DNA of 6,543 bases from Microcaldota archaeon (GCA_018813445.1 JAHJBR010000119.1:1-6543), one strand, 5' to 3'; shown: positions 1 to 5,330, counted from the first letter of the stretch. The notes: generated by a model not told the origin, from the sequence alone. Numbers and translations are program-made.

Positions 1-2
1 CA

Positions 3-731
3 ATACATTTCCTAAATAATGCATTCTATTCTTTTAGAAAAATGCGCAATGGATACGTTTCAATTACTGCTACTGATGTTGCTGTTCTTTGCGGGGAGAA
101 TACCAAAGCCTGTTTAAAGAAATATGGGGCAAAAAATCTAAGGAATGAATTTACGCATGAAATTGGAATGCGTGTACTATTGAAGAAAATAGGGGATTTT
201 GCTTCGCAATTTGATTTTGGAATGGAAATTCTTTATTCACTTTCTGATAGGCATTATCTGAAGACGCTGATTAGGATAAAAAAAAGTGCTGAGAAGGCAT
301 CTGCAATTCCTAGAACTTTAGGCTATGTTTCCTACTGCTTCCATTGTGGTTACCGTGAGAATGGAAAATTTCCGAATAGAAAATGCATGAATTGTAAAAA
401 AGAGATGGATTACGCCGGGCCAGTTTGGCTTGGTGAATTGCAGAATAAAAAGTTTTTGGAAAAAATGAGGGAGCTGAACTCTAAAAGAGATTATTCTGAT
501 AAAAAAGAGTTGGATAAAACGCTTGGATTACTTATTGATGAGGTTGGAATGCCGCCATTCTATTATGAGATGCATGACTTATGCAGCAGATTGGGATGCG
601 ATATCCCTAAAATGGATGTGCTGATTGAAAAGTTGAAGAAAAGAAAGTTTAAAGTAGTAAGAACCCATTTCTGTGAAAAAGGGATAAAAACTGATGCAAC
701 GCTTAAGGATTTGAAGAGGATTCTGGGCTAA
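3..731 (+). CDS. trm1: tRNA (guanine26-N2)-dimethyltransferase Trm1, C-terminal part
   Basis: Trm1 uses S-adenosylmethionine to methylate N2 of G26 in tRNA. The frame is open from base 3 with no stop before position 42. The 13 residues before the first ATG continue the family alignment (an FLNNAF-like stretch before ITATD), so the gene starts outside the window and the ATG at 42 is internal. Numbered from that ATG, the conserved ITATD...LCG block is at 8-18 and a C-x2-C...C-x2-C zinc-ribbon-like set is at C99, C102, C115 and C118. It is followed by AGPVWLGEL and a C-terminal winged-helix-like region ending in RTHF...GIKT. The N-terminal SAM-binding motifs and the DPxG-type catalytic motif are outside the window. 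The last 29 bases overlap the convergent nuclease gene. Family assignment is confident; the cysteine ribbon is a variant that some archaeal Trm1 proteins lack. Confidence 0.93.
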   Translation: MHFLNNAFYSFRKMRNGYVSITATDVAVLCGENTKACLKKYGAKNLRNEFTHEIGMRVLLKKIGDFASQFDFGMEILYSLSDRHYLKTLIRIKKSAEKASAIPRTLGYVSYCFHCGYRENGKFPNRKCMNCKKEMDYAGPVWLGELQNKKFLEKMRELNSKRDYSDKKELDKTLGLLIDEVGMPPFYYEMHDLCSRLGCDIPKMDVLIEKLKKRKFKVVRTHFCEKGIKTDATLKDLKRILG

Positions 732-1116
732 GTGCACGATATTCATACCATCTGATTCTTTTTTCGTTTATAACATCTCTCAGTCTTTTTTCCTGTGGAC
801 TGACCTTAGATTTCCCGCTCTTAACTTCTACAAAAATCACTTCCTCAATTTCCTTTTCACATGCACCTTTGAATACTATGAAATCCACTGGCTTACCTAT
901 GAATCGTGCATCAGCAGGATTAAACGGAAAGTCTGGAAGATACGGGGCTATTTGTTCTGCAAATTGTCCTGCTCGTACTTCAGCTGATTTTTTTATTGCT
1001 TGCTTACGCTCATCTTCAATTCTTTTCATCCAATAGGAATTCATAGATAACCAGACCACAACTGAGGCCAATATCGCAACTGCAACAATTAGGACTAATG
1101 CTAAAATATCCTCCAT
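703..1116 (-). CDS. Membrane-anchored Holliday-junction-resolvase-like endonuclease (COG4741 type)
   Basis: A protein of 137 residues. Residues 4-24 form one hydrophobic N-terminal membrane segment, residues 28-45 are a charged helical linker, and the rest is a restriction-endonuclease-like domain. The domain has the family signature RAGQFAEQIAPYLPDF, then RFIGKPVDFIVF with D78, then FVEVKSG with E97 and K99, which fits a D...ExK metal-dependent nuclease centre, plus Q108. This matches predicted secreted or membrane endonucleases related to archaeal Holliday junction resolvases; no substrate is established for them as far as I know. The start is supported by a Shine-Dalgarno AGGTGA four bases before the ATG. 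The gene lies 37 bases downstream of the hydrolase gene on the same strand. It is probably co-transcribed with it, although a TTTATAA box at 1147-1153 could also serve it. Its 3' end overlaps trm1 convergently. Confidence 0.85.
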   Translation of the reverse strand: MEDILALVLIVAVAILASVVVWLSMNSYWMKRIEDERKQAIKKSAEVRAGQFAEQIAPYLPDFPFNPADARFIGKPVDFIVFKGACEKEIEEVIFVEVKSGKSKVSPQEKRLRDVINEKRIRWYEYRALSPESSSNP

Positions 1117-1120
1117 ATTT

Positions 1121-1126
1121 TCACCT
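1121..1126 (-). promoter_or_regulatory. Shine-Dalgarno site of the COG4741 nuclease gene
   Basis: AGGTGA on the minus strand, four bases before the ATG at 1116. It matches the archaeal 16S 3' end and fixes the start. It differs from most other genes here, which look leaderless, so this gene is probably translated as the second cistron after the hydrolase gene. Confidence 0.7.
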
Positions 1127-1153
1127 AAAGTAGTTTTGAGTTAATGTTTATAA

Positions 1154-2140
1154 TCAATGACGTGTGATCCTATTTCTTATATCGTTCAAAAGCCTATCTA
1201 CGTTTGGATGAAAAGTTGTAAGCGTCGCATATAATTCAGTAACTGAAGGATACCCGATTATAGTATCTGAATTTGCAATTGAATTTACCAGCAGTCCACA
1301 CCTTTTTGCTATGAATTCTAGTTGGCGTCGCATGGAAGTTGCCCAATCTCTGAAGTCATCGTAGCAAAATTGGTCATAACTAGTATCAAATTCTACCATC
1401 CCTAATCTTTTTTCTAACCATATCATATTATGCATGTGAATACGTAAAGTCTGGATTTCATTGGTGGTAAAACCTTGATCCATGAATTTGGAATCAAATG
1501 CGTTTATCCATCCAGCAAGATCAGAATCCCCATAAATCATATCTGCAACTGGATTTGAGTATATGATATCTTCTGAAGTTAATATCTTGAATCCCCTAGA
1601 ATGTGCATCTTTTATTGATTTAAGGGCACATACTGCTCTTTCACCACCTCCGATAATAAGGACATTTGCTCCGAATTTTTTCAATGATTTTTCTAAGCGT
1701 GCGTTGGAAAGTATACTATCTTCTGATTTTTCTAAAATTGTATCGCTATCACTAACTTGATCAGATATCTGCTTAAGTAGTATGTGTCTAATTGGACCTG
1801 AAGAAGAGGGCTTAAATACAATTATAGGGATCCTCAGCTTTCTTGCAGCGCGAATGAGCTTCAATGTGCTTTCAATTCCTTCTCTAATCGTTCTGTTTCT
1901 GTATACAAGCCACTGTGGAAAGCCGTCTGCGGAGAATGTGAATTTCTCTTTCAGGCTTTGTTCATTTACCCAAGGAGGAGCCGAAGGCATAATGGTTTCA
2001 GAAGTGCCTATTTCTATTCCTCTTGCTTTAAATAAAGTTTTTTCCTTTACAATTGGCTTTAATGATGCTCCTTTGAGAATTTTGGGATAATGAAGATCGA
2101 TCAATACAACTACGGGTTTAAATTTTACTGATTGTTTCAT
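1154..2140 (-). CDS. Isochorismatase-fold cysteine hydrolase with C-terminal extension
   Basis: A protein of 328 residues from the ATG at 2140. The isochorismatase-like Asp-Lys-Cys triad is visible: D15 in VVVLIDLHYP, K138 in LEKSEDSILSNARL, and C171 in GGGERAVCALKSIKDA, where the spacing from Cys to the downstream Asp-Ala matches the family. Family members hydrolyse isochorismate, nicotinamide or related amides; the substrate cannot be told here. The protein is longer than the usual 180-220 residues. It has an insert of roughly 45-50 residues after the catalytic Asp and about 105 extra C-terminal residues (from about 222) that I do not recognise and that look helical. A TTG 42 bases further upstream is in frame, but a TTTTAAAA box centred about 25 bases before the ATG at 2140 supports the shorter, leaderless start. 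The nuclease gene follows on the same strand after 37 bases. Confidence 0.78.
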   Translation of the reverse strand: MKQSVKFKPVVVLIDLHYPKILKGASLKPIVKEKTLFKARGIEIGTSETIMPSAPPWVNEQSLKEKFTFSADGFPQWLVYRNRTIREGIESTLKLIRAARKLRIPIIVFKPSSSGPIRHILLKQISDQVSDSDTILEKSEDSILSNARLEKSLKKFGANVLIIGGGERAVCALKSIKDAHSRGFKILTSEDIIYSNPVADMIYGDSDLAGWINAFDSKFMDQGFTTNEIQTLRIHMHNMIWLEKRLGMVEFDTSYDQFCYDDFRDWATSMRRQLEFIAKRCGLLVNSIANSDTIIGYPSVTELYATLTTFHPNVDRLLNDIRNRITRH

Positions 2141-2161
2141 GTTATAATAAGTGTTATAAAG

Positions 2162-2169
2162 TTTTAAAA
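2162..2169 (-). promoter_or_regulatory. TATA box of the cysteine hydrolase gene
   Basis: TTTTAAAA on the minus strand, centred about 25.5 bases before the ATG at 2140. This is the archaeal TATA-to-start spacing that would make the ATG the first transcribed codon. It lies just downstream of the tRNA-Ile gene and its T-rich tail. Confidence 0.6.
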
Positions 2170-2184
2170 GCTTAGGTTTCAATC

Positions 2185-2195
2185 AAAAAAGAAAA
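2185..2195 (-). terminator. T-rich terminator of the tRNA-Ile gene
   Basis: On the minus strand the tRNA is followed after a few bases by TTTTCTTTTTT. Runs of T downstream of the gene, without a hairpin, are the usual archaeal termination signal. Confidence 0.55.
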
Positions 2196-2213
2196 TTAAT
2201 GGGCCCATTGAGA

Positions 2214-2351
2214 ATTTCACCCATAAAATCATTCACGTTTTCTTTGTCTTTTGTCGACGCATCGACAAAAACAATATTTCGTCGGATCACCGACGAATTC
2301 TTTGGAGTGAATGACTTAGCCCTTTCTTTTTTGAAAAGAAAGGGGTATGGC
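2214..2351 (-). other. T-loop (59/60) intron of tRNA-Ile, 138 bases, highly structured
   Basis: It splits the T loop after TTCAAA. The bulge-helix-bulge consists of exon TTCA paired with intron TGAA, the 5' bulge AAG and the 3' bulge ATT, with CCAT/ATGG as the outer stem (one extra G). Inside are a perfect 11-bp hairpin (2320-2344, 3-base loop), and an 8-bp stem 2229-2236/2307-2314 that encloses two further perfect hairpins: 9 bp at 2249-2270 and 8 bp at 2278-2297, both with 4-base loops. I see no LAGLIDADG or other protein. Two overlapping short open frames on opposite strands here are by-products. Confidence 0.85.
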
Positions 2352-2373
2352 TTTGAACTCAAGACCTTTCGAT

Positions 2374-2419
2374 ATCTGATAGATTGGACAGATTTCGCCA
2401 AAATGTCAACGAAACTGAT
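2374..2419 (-). other. Anticodon-loop (37/38) intron of tRNA-Ile, 46 bases
   Basis: It lies at the canonical archaeal position, after base 37. Exon CTGA (32-35) pairs with intron TCAG, the 5' bulge is TAA and the 3' bulge is ATA, and cutting after the second base of each gives exactly the mature loop CTGATAA. The intron body forms a CAG-TTTCG / CGAAA-T-CTG hairpin. The outer helix next to the 5' bulge is poor, so this is a relaxed form of the motif. Confidence 0.88.
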
Positions 2420-2469
2420 TATCAGTCGAACGCTCTAGCCTGGCTGAGCTATGGGCCCAAAAGTGTTTC

Positions 2470-2492
2470 CTGTTTTGCGAGAGGCAAAACAG
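2470..2492 (-). repeat. Inverted repeat (9-bp hairpin) before tRNA-Ile
   Basis: CTGTTTTGC and GCAAAACAG flank a 5-base loop, ending 11 bases upstream of the tRNA. No T run follows, so it is not an obvious terminator. A similar hairpin of different sequence (2599-2618) sits at the matching place before the duplicated tRNA-like element. Confidence 0.6.
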
Positions 2493-2502
2493 CTGTCCTT
2501 AC

Positions 2503-2509
2503 ATTTATA
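2503..2509 (-). promoter_or_regulatory. TATA box upstream of tRNA-Ile
   Basis: TATAAAT on the minus strand, centred 48 bases before the first base of the tRNA. Transcription would begin near 2480, leaving a leader of about 20 bases for RNase P to remove. The predicted start falls inside a perfect hairpin at 2470-2492. Confidence 0.5.
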
Positions 2510-2510
2510 A

Positions 2511-2584
2511 TCCACGCCTGGCTGAGCTATGTTCAACTTCAAAGAAGTTGACTGAAGTCGGCCGGAGGACGACTGCGTGGACCC
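2511..2584 (-). ncRNA. Possible tRNA-like three-way-junction RNA or tRNA pseudogene
   Basis: The segment begins like tRNA-Ile with GGGTCC and later carries its 16-base D-arm block, but no matching D-stem 3' strand, anticodon arm or T arm follows. Instead it can fold into a closed structure: TCCACGC/GCGTGGA (2511-2517 with 2575-2581) encloses a 5-bp hairpin (2556-2574) and an 8-bp hairpin with loop AAA (2533-2551 on the plus strand). The D-arm block stays single-stranded. This could be a decayed duplicate with an insertion, or a small RNA that borrowed a tRNA leader. Transcription is not shown; a weak AT-rich box lies about 50 bases upstream. Confidence 0.4.
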
Positions 2585-2598
2585 AAAAGTGTTTTCTA

Positions 2599-2618
2599 CA
2601 AAGAACAAACGCTCTTTG
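2599..2618 (-). repeat. Inverted repeat (6-bp hairpin) before the tRNA-like copy
   Basis: CAAAGA and TCTTTG flank an 8-base loop. It lies the same distance (about 15 bases) before the GGG start of the upstream copy as the 2470-2492 hairpin lies before the tRNA, although the sequences differ. Confidence 0.45.
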
Positions 2619-2654
2619 GTTTAGAATCTAGAAAATAATTGCACCCTAGGTAAA

Positions 2655-2729
2655 CTATCTTGAAGCAAAGTATGTAGCAACCAAAATGATTGCAACTACT
2701 GAAAGATAGAAAATTACTTCCTCAGGCAT
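2655..2729 (-). CDS. Small single-span membrane peptide, 24 residues
   Basis: An ATG-to-TAG frame of 24 codons. It begins MPEE, has a continuous hydrophobic stretch from about residue 5 to 21 rich in Val, Ile, Leu and Ala, and ends SR. This is the pattern of a one-pass membrane microprotein with a short acidic N terminus. The case for it being real is the promoter: a TTTAAATA box at 2750-2757 on the minus strand is centred 24.5 bases from the ATG, the same spacing as the other leaderless genes here. It is divergent from mre11 and upstream of the tRNA-like region. I do not recognise a family, and a chance frame cannot be excluded at this length. Confidence 0.5.
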   Translation of the reverse strand: MPEEVIFYLSVVAIILVATYFASR

Positions 2730-2732
2730 AGA

Positions 2733-2740
2733 TTTTTTAT
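2733..2740 (+). promoter_or_regulatory. Putative TATA element of mre11
   Basis: TTTTTTAT centred about 27 bases before the ATG at 2764. It is a weak match to the archaeal box but well placed for a leaderless transcript. It lies in the 34-base gap of a divergent promoter pair. Confidence 0.4.
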
Positions 2741-2749
2741 GCACTATTG

Positions 2750-2757
2750 TATTTAAA
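2750..2757 (-). promoter_or_regulatory. TATA box of the 24-residue peptide gene
   Basis: TTTAAATA on the minus strand, centred 24.5 bases from the ATG at 2729. It is too close to the mre11 start to serve that gene on the other strand. Confidence 0.55.
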
Positions 2758-2763
2758 TTGTTT

Positions 2764-3870
2764 ATGAAAATCGCGATTATAGGGGATACACACCTAGGAT
2801 ATGCTAGATTCGAGGATGATTCATTCAAACAAGCATCCTATGCCCTCGAAGATGCAGATAAAAAAGCAGATGTAATAGTTGTTGCAGGAGATGTTTTTGA
2901 TTCCAAGATTCCTAAGCTTGAAACAATTAAACGGGCAGTTGATATATTCTCTGGGCTTAAAAAACCAGCTTTTATGATACATGGTAATCATGAAAGAAGA
3001 AGCAAAGATATGGTGAATCCAGTGCAGCTTCTTGCCTCGCTTGGAAGGATAAATTATGTACATGGAGAAACAATATTGCTTAAGGATGGCGAGAAAACAA
3101 TTTCAATAACAATGATGGGTAGCGTGCCAGAGGAACTTGCAGAATCAAGTGTGAAAAAAGTAATTGAAAGACAAGGAGGAAAAGGGGATTTCAATATTCT
3201 AGTTATTCACCAATCTTTAGAAGAGCTTACCTATTCAAAAGGAGAAGAGTTGTCTATGGAGTTCCTTTCAGGGCTTGGTTTTGACCTAATTGTTAATGGC
3301 CATATTCACAAATATCATAATGAATTGAACGGAAAGCTGCTTATCCCTGGGAGCACTGTGATTACACAGCTAAGGAAAGATGAGCAAGGTGAGAGAGGAT
3401 ATATCATTTACGATACTGAGAAAAAAGATCATGAATTTGTAAAGATAGTTGCAAGATTATTTTTCCATAAGGAGTTGAATTTTGAGAATGCGTCTCTTGA
3501 AGAAGTAAGACAAAAAGTAAAGGAAGAAATCGAAGGGCTGCAGGAAGGTGCAATATTTAAGATAAAGCTTAAAGGTAATTTAAAGGAAGGGCTCTCAGCT
3601 TCCGACCTTCATCTGCAACCAAAAGAAGGCGTTTATATACAGAATGAGATTGGTTTTATGAGTATGGGGGATAAGATTGCCAAACTCAGGGAAAATAGGG
3701 AGCAAAAACTTTCAATAAGGGAAAATGCATTGAAAAGGCTTGTGGAAAGGCTCAGTGGGAAGGTAAAGATGTTTAATCCAATAGAGATGTTTGAGAATCT
3801 TGTTGAAGGAGTTGATGCTGGAGAAGAATGCTTGGGGCGCGAAAAGAATAATGCTAGGGATAGACTATGA
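2764..3870 (+). CDS. mre11: DNA double-strand break repair nuclease Mre11
   Basis: Mre11 is the manganese-dependent nuclease of the Mre11-Rad50 complex that processes DNA ends. Numbered from the ATG at 2764 (368 residues), the calcineurin-like phosphoesterase motifs are all present: GDTHLG with D8 and H10, AGDVFD with D43, HGNHE with N75 and H76, VIHQS with H149, and NGHIH with H180 and H182. The length is normal for archaea. After the catalytic and capping domains there is a charged helical C-terminal region ending near FNPIEMFENLVEG, which in this family lies close to the Rad50 contact site. An in-frame TTG two codons earlier is possible, but the ATG is better placed after the AT-rich element. 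Rad50, HerA and NurA are not in the window. The stop overlaps the next start as ATGA. Confidence 0.92.
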   Translation: MKIAIIGDTHLGYARFEDDSFKQASYALEDADKKADVIVVAGDVFDSKIPKLETIKRAVDIFSGLKKPAFMIHGNHERRSKDMVNPVQLLASLGRINYVHGETILLKDGEKTISITMMGSVPEELAESSVKKVIERQGGKGDFNILVIHQSLEELTYSKGEELSMEFLSGLGFDLIVNGHIHKYHNELNGKLLIPGSTVITQLRKDEQGERGYIIYDTEKKDHEFVKIVARLFFHKELNFENASLEEVRQKVKEEIEGLQEGAIFKIKLKGNLKEGLSASDLHLQPKEGVYIQNEIGFMSMGDKIAKLRENREQKLSIRENALKRLVERLSGKVKMFNPIEMFENLVEGVDAGEECLGREKNNARDRL

Positions 3871-4580
3871 AAAAACCTAAAATATCTGTTGTGATACCCA
3901 CTCTTAACGAAGAAAAGGAAATTGAACAGGCATTAGAATCCATAAAAAATCAGAAGAATGTACCTGAATATGAGATAATATTAGGAGATTCTGGAAGCAC
4001 TGATAAAACACTTGATATTGCAAAAAAGTATGTGGATCAAATAGTTCATGAGTCTAAAAGGACCATTGCTGCAGGAAGGCAGGCAGGTGCATTGGCTGCA
4101 CGTGGAGAAATAATGGCCACTGCCAATGCAGACACTTTTTATCCTGAGGATTGGCTTAATTCTTTAATAAAACCTTTTGAGAGAAAAGGGGTTGTTGCAG
4201 TGCAGGGTAAGGTGCTTCCAAAAGATGGGGATGTGATAGAAAAAATATTTGCAAGACATCTTCTTCATCCAGCAGCCTATTTGCTTACAAGACTAAATGT
4301 GCATTTCGCAGCTGCAGAAAATATGGCAGTAAAAATGAGTGAGTTCAGGAAATGCGGTGGATTTCATCCAGATGATATATGTGCAGAGGATACAAGGCTT
4401 GTACAACGCATAAAGGACCATGGAGAAATAGTCTATGCACCTGAAGCAAAAGCATATGTTTCTATGAGAAGAGTAAGAAAATGGGGGAAACTATATTTTA
4501 CCTATTTCCATACCACTAATTTTTTGAAGACACACTTCCTAAATAAACGCCATGGAAAATACGAGGCTATAAGGGAATAA
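3867..4580 (+). CDS. Family 2 glycosyltransferase (GT-A fold)
   Basis: A protein of 237 residues transferring a sugar from a nucleotide-sugar donor to an unknown acceptor. Motifs in order are SVVIPTLNEE at 7-16, GDSGSTD at 40-46 (D41 and D46 for nucleotide binding), ANADTFYP at 86-93 (the DxD-type metal site appears as N87-A-D89), and AEDTRL with E174-D175 as the probable catalytic acid/base region. RVRKWG at 202-207 stands where many members have QxxRW. No membrane span is evident, so the enzyme is probably cytosolic or peripheral at the membrane. Its start overlaps the mre11 stop in ATGA, which implies one transcript and coupled translation. There is no clear functional link to DNA repair, and the pairing may be just compaction. 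Confidence 0.88.
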   Translation: MKKPKISVVIPTLNEEKEIEQALESIKNQKNVPEYEIILGDSGSTDKTLDIAKKYVDQIVHESKRTIAAGRQAGALAARGEIMATANADTFYPEDWLNSLIKPFERKGVVAVQGKVLPKDGDVIEKIFARHLLHPAAYLLTRLNVHFAAAENMAVKMSEFRKCGGFHPDDICAEDTRLVQRIKDHGEIVYAPEAKAYVSMRRVRKWGKLYFTYFHTTNFLKTHFLNKRHGKYEAIRE

Positions 4581-5330
4581 TTATTGAAATAAATGGCCGG
4601 ATTTTTTACTCATGTTTATTGCGTAATGTTTCCCTTCATTTTCAAAAAACAAAATTTGGCCTTTTACTCCATATATCTTTCCTCGTATATTTTCTGCCTC
4701 TGAAAATGATTCTGGGATAGTATATTCAAGTTTTCTAAAATCTAAATTTCTGGAAGAATCAGCAGTTAATCCATCATCCAATATAAGATCAGCGCACTCT
4801 TTCAAACGGGTTGGTTGTGTATCTGAATGCAAAAGCTTCATCTTCTGGGCCACAGTTACTGAGCCCCTCACTGGAAATTTTTTATGAATAGTGCGTTCTA
4901 AGGAATATGCTGAATCTGCATCCTGGGTTCTTGCAATCTCACAAAAATAATCTGCACCCTGTTCCTTGAGTCTAGTGGAAAGGCGTTCAGTTCTAGTTAC
5001 TCCACACTTAACTAGATGACCAAAAGAAGCCAAATAGATGCTAAATTGCTGGTTTTTGAACTCTTCGTAAAACGATTGGAAGCCCACTGTATTTAATCGC
5101 GTGAATACTTTGGATATGTCCCGAAAGGAACAGGCTCTGCATTGTTTTCTGCCGATTTCACGGCCTGGACAGGCATGTAAACCAGATTCGTTTCTATAGC
5201 CTATGCACATCCTTTCTTTTTCAAAATTGAATGCAAGATTGCCATCGAGGTTTTTTTTCTCTAAATTCTGGTTATTTCTAAACAATATGGATAAATCATT
5301 TGGATGGAAGGATATTAGGTGGTTGAGCAT
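4581..5330 (-). CDS. DUF2797 family protein, GIY-YIG-like fold suspected
   Basis: A protein of 249 residues. A cysteine cluster, C42, C54, C64 and C67 with H52 nearby, looks like a zinc site. Next comes the family core at 98-128: IYLASFG, then VKCGVTR, then RLSTRLKEQGADY. A conserved-looking Glu (E145 in YSLERTIHKKF) follows. The YLA...G...K.GVT...R spacing and the later Glu resemble GIY-YIG nucleases, but nuclease activity is my inference and the family function is not known to me. The C-terminal 100 residues may form a small beta-rich domain. A TATA box centred about 25 bases before the ATG supports a leaderless start at 5330. Its stop codon abuts the glycosyltransferase stop with no base between. 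Confidence 0.8.
   Translation of the reverse strand: MLNHLISFHPNDLSILFRNNQNLEKKNLDGNLAFNFEKERMCIGYRNESGLHACPGREIGRKQCRACSFRDISKVFTRLNTVGFQSFYEEFKNQQFSIYLASFGHLVKCGVTRTERLSTRLKEQGADYFCEIARTQDADSAYSLERTIHKKFPVRGSVTVAQKMKLLHSDTQPTRLKECADLILDDGLTADSSRNLDFRKLEYTIPESFSEAENIRGKIYGVKGQILFFENEGKHYAINMSKKSGHLFQ

Larger units (their letters stand above)
2200..2458 (-). tRNA. tRNA-Ile(GAU) interrupted by two introns
   Basis: The three exons are 2458-2420, 2373-2352 and 2213-2200, giving a 75-base mature tRNA without an encoded CCA. The acceptor GGGCCCA pairs with TGGGCCC and the discriminator is A. U8 and A9 are followed by D stem GCTC/GAGC, with the GG pair in the D loop. G26 precedes the anticodon stem TTCGA/TCGAA, whose loop CTGATAA carries anticodon GAT. 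The variable region is AGGTC. The T stem TTGAG/CTCAA closes the loop TTCAAAT. All stems are fully Watson-Crick. The introns sit at 37/38 and 59/60, and both junctions can form a 4-bp helix between 3-base bulges, as the archaeal splicing endonuclease requires. A TATAAAT box is at 2503-2509. A scan that does not allow non-canonical introns could miss this gene. Confidence 0.93.
2438..2597 (-). repeat. Two-block direct repeat: tRNA-Ile 5' end and an upstream copy
   Basis: Block 1 (minus strand AAACACTTTTGGG) is at 2456-2468 and again at 2582-2594. Block 2 (CATAGCTCAGCCAGGC) is at 2438-2453 and again at 2516-2531. In the tRNA gene the blocks are separated by only two bases (CC), while in the upstream copy about 50 bases intervene. 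The copy therefore covers the leader, the first acceptor bases and the D arm of tRNA-Ile. Confidence 0.85.

Noticed and set aside
42..731. Complete gene starting at the ATG at 42
   Set aside because: The frame is open upstream to base 3 and those residues continue the Trm1 alignment; a protein starting at 42 would lack the SAM-binding half.
1563..2090. Two plus-strand frames opposite the hydrolase gene
   Set aside because: The minus-strand frame has the full catalytic motifs of a known fold; these are shadows.
2140..2182. TTG start of the cysteine hydrolase at 2182
   Set aside because: It would place the TATA box inside the coding region; the ATG at 2140 has the right spacing.
2183..2401. 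Minus-strand frame of 72 codons
   Set aside because: It covers the T-loop intron and tRNA exons on the tRNA's own strand; no start signal and no protein features. I also considered an intron-encoded endonuclease, but it is too short and lacks LAGLIDADG.
2199..2438. Plus-strand frame of 79 codons
   Set aside because: It runs antisense across the tRNA-Ile gene and its introns; its composition comes from hairpins and not from coding selection.
2511..2584. Split (trans-spliced) tRNA half or a permuted tRNA
   Set aside because: There is no anticodon stem, T arm or complementary partner, only the leader and D-arm blocks, so it cannot supply a tRNA half.
2470..2618. CRISPR-like repeats
   Set aside because: Only two copies of short blocks, no regular spacing or spacers; they are explained by duplication of a tRNA leader and D arm.
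2200..2620. RNase P RNA, SRP RNA, or box C/D and H/ACA guide RNA
   Set aside because: The conserved core motifs of RNase P and SRP RNA are absent; no RTGATGA plus CTGA pair in the intron, and the hairpins are perfect without guide pockets.
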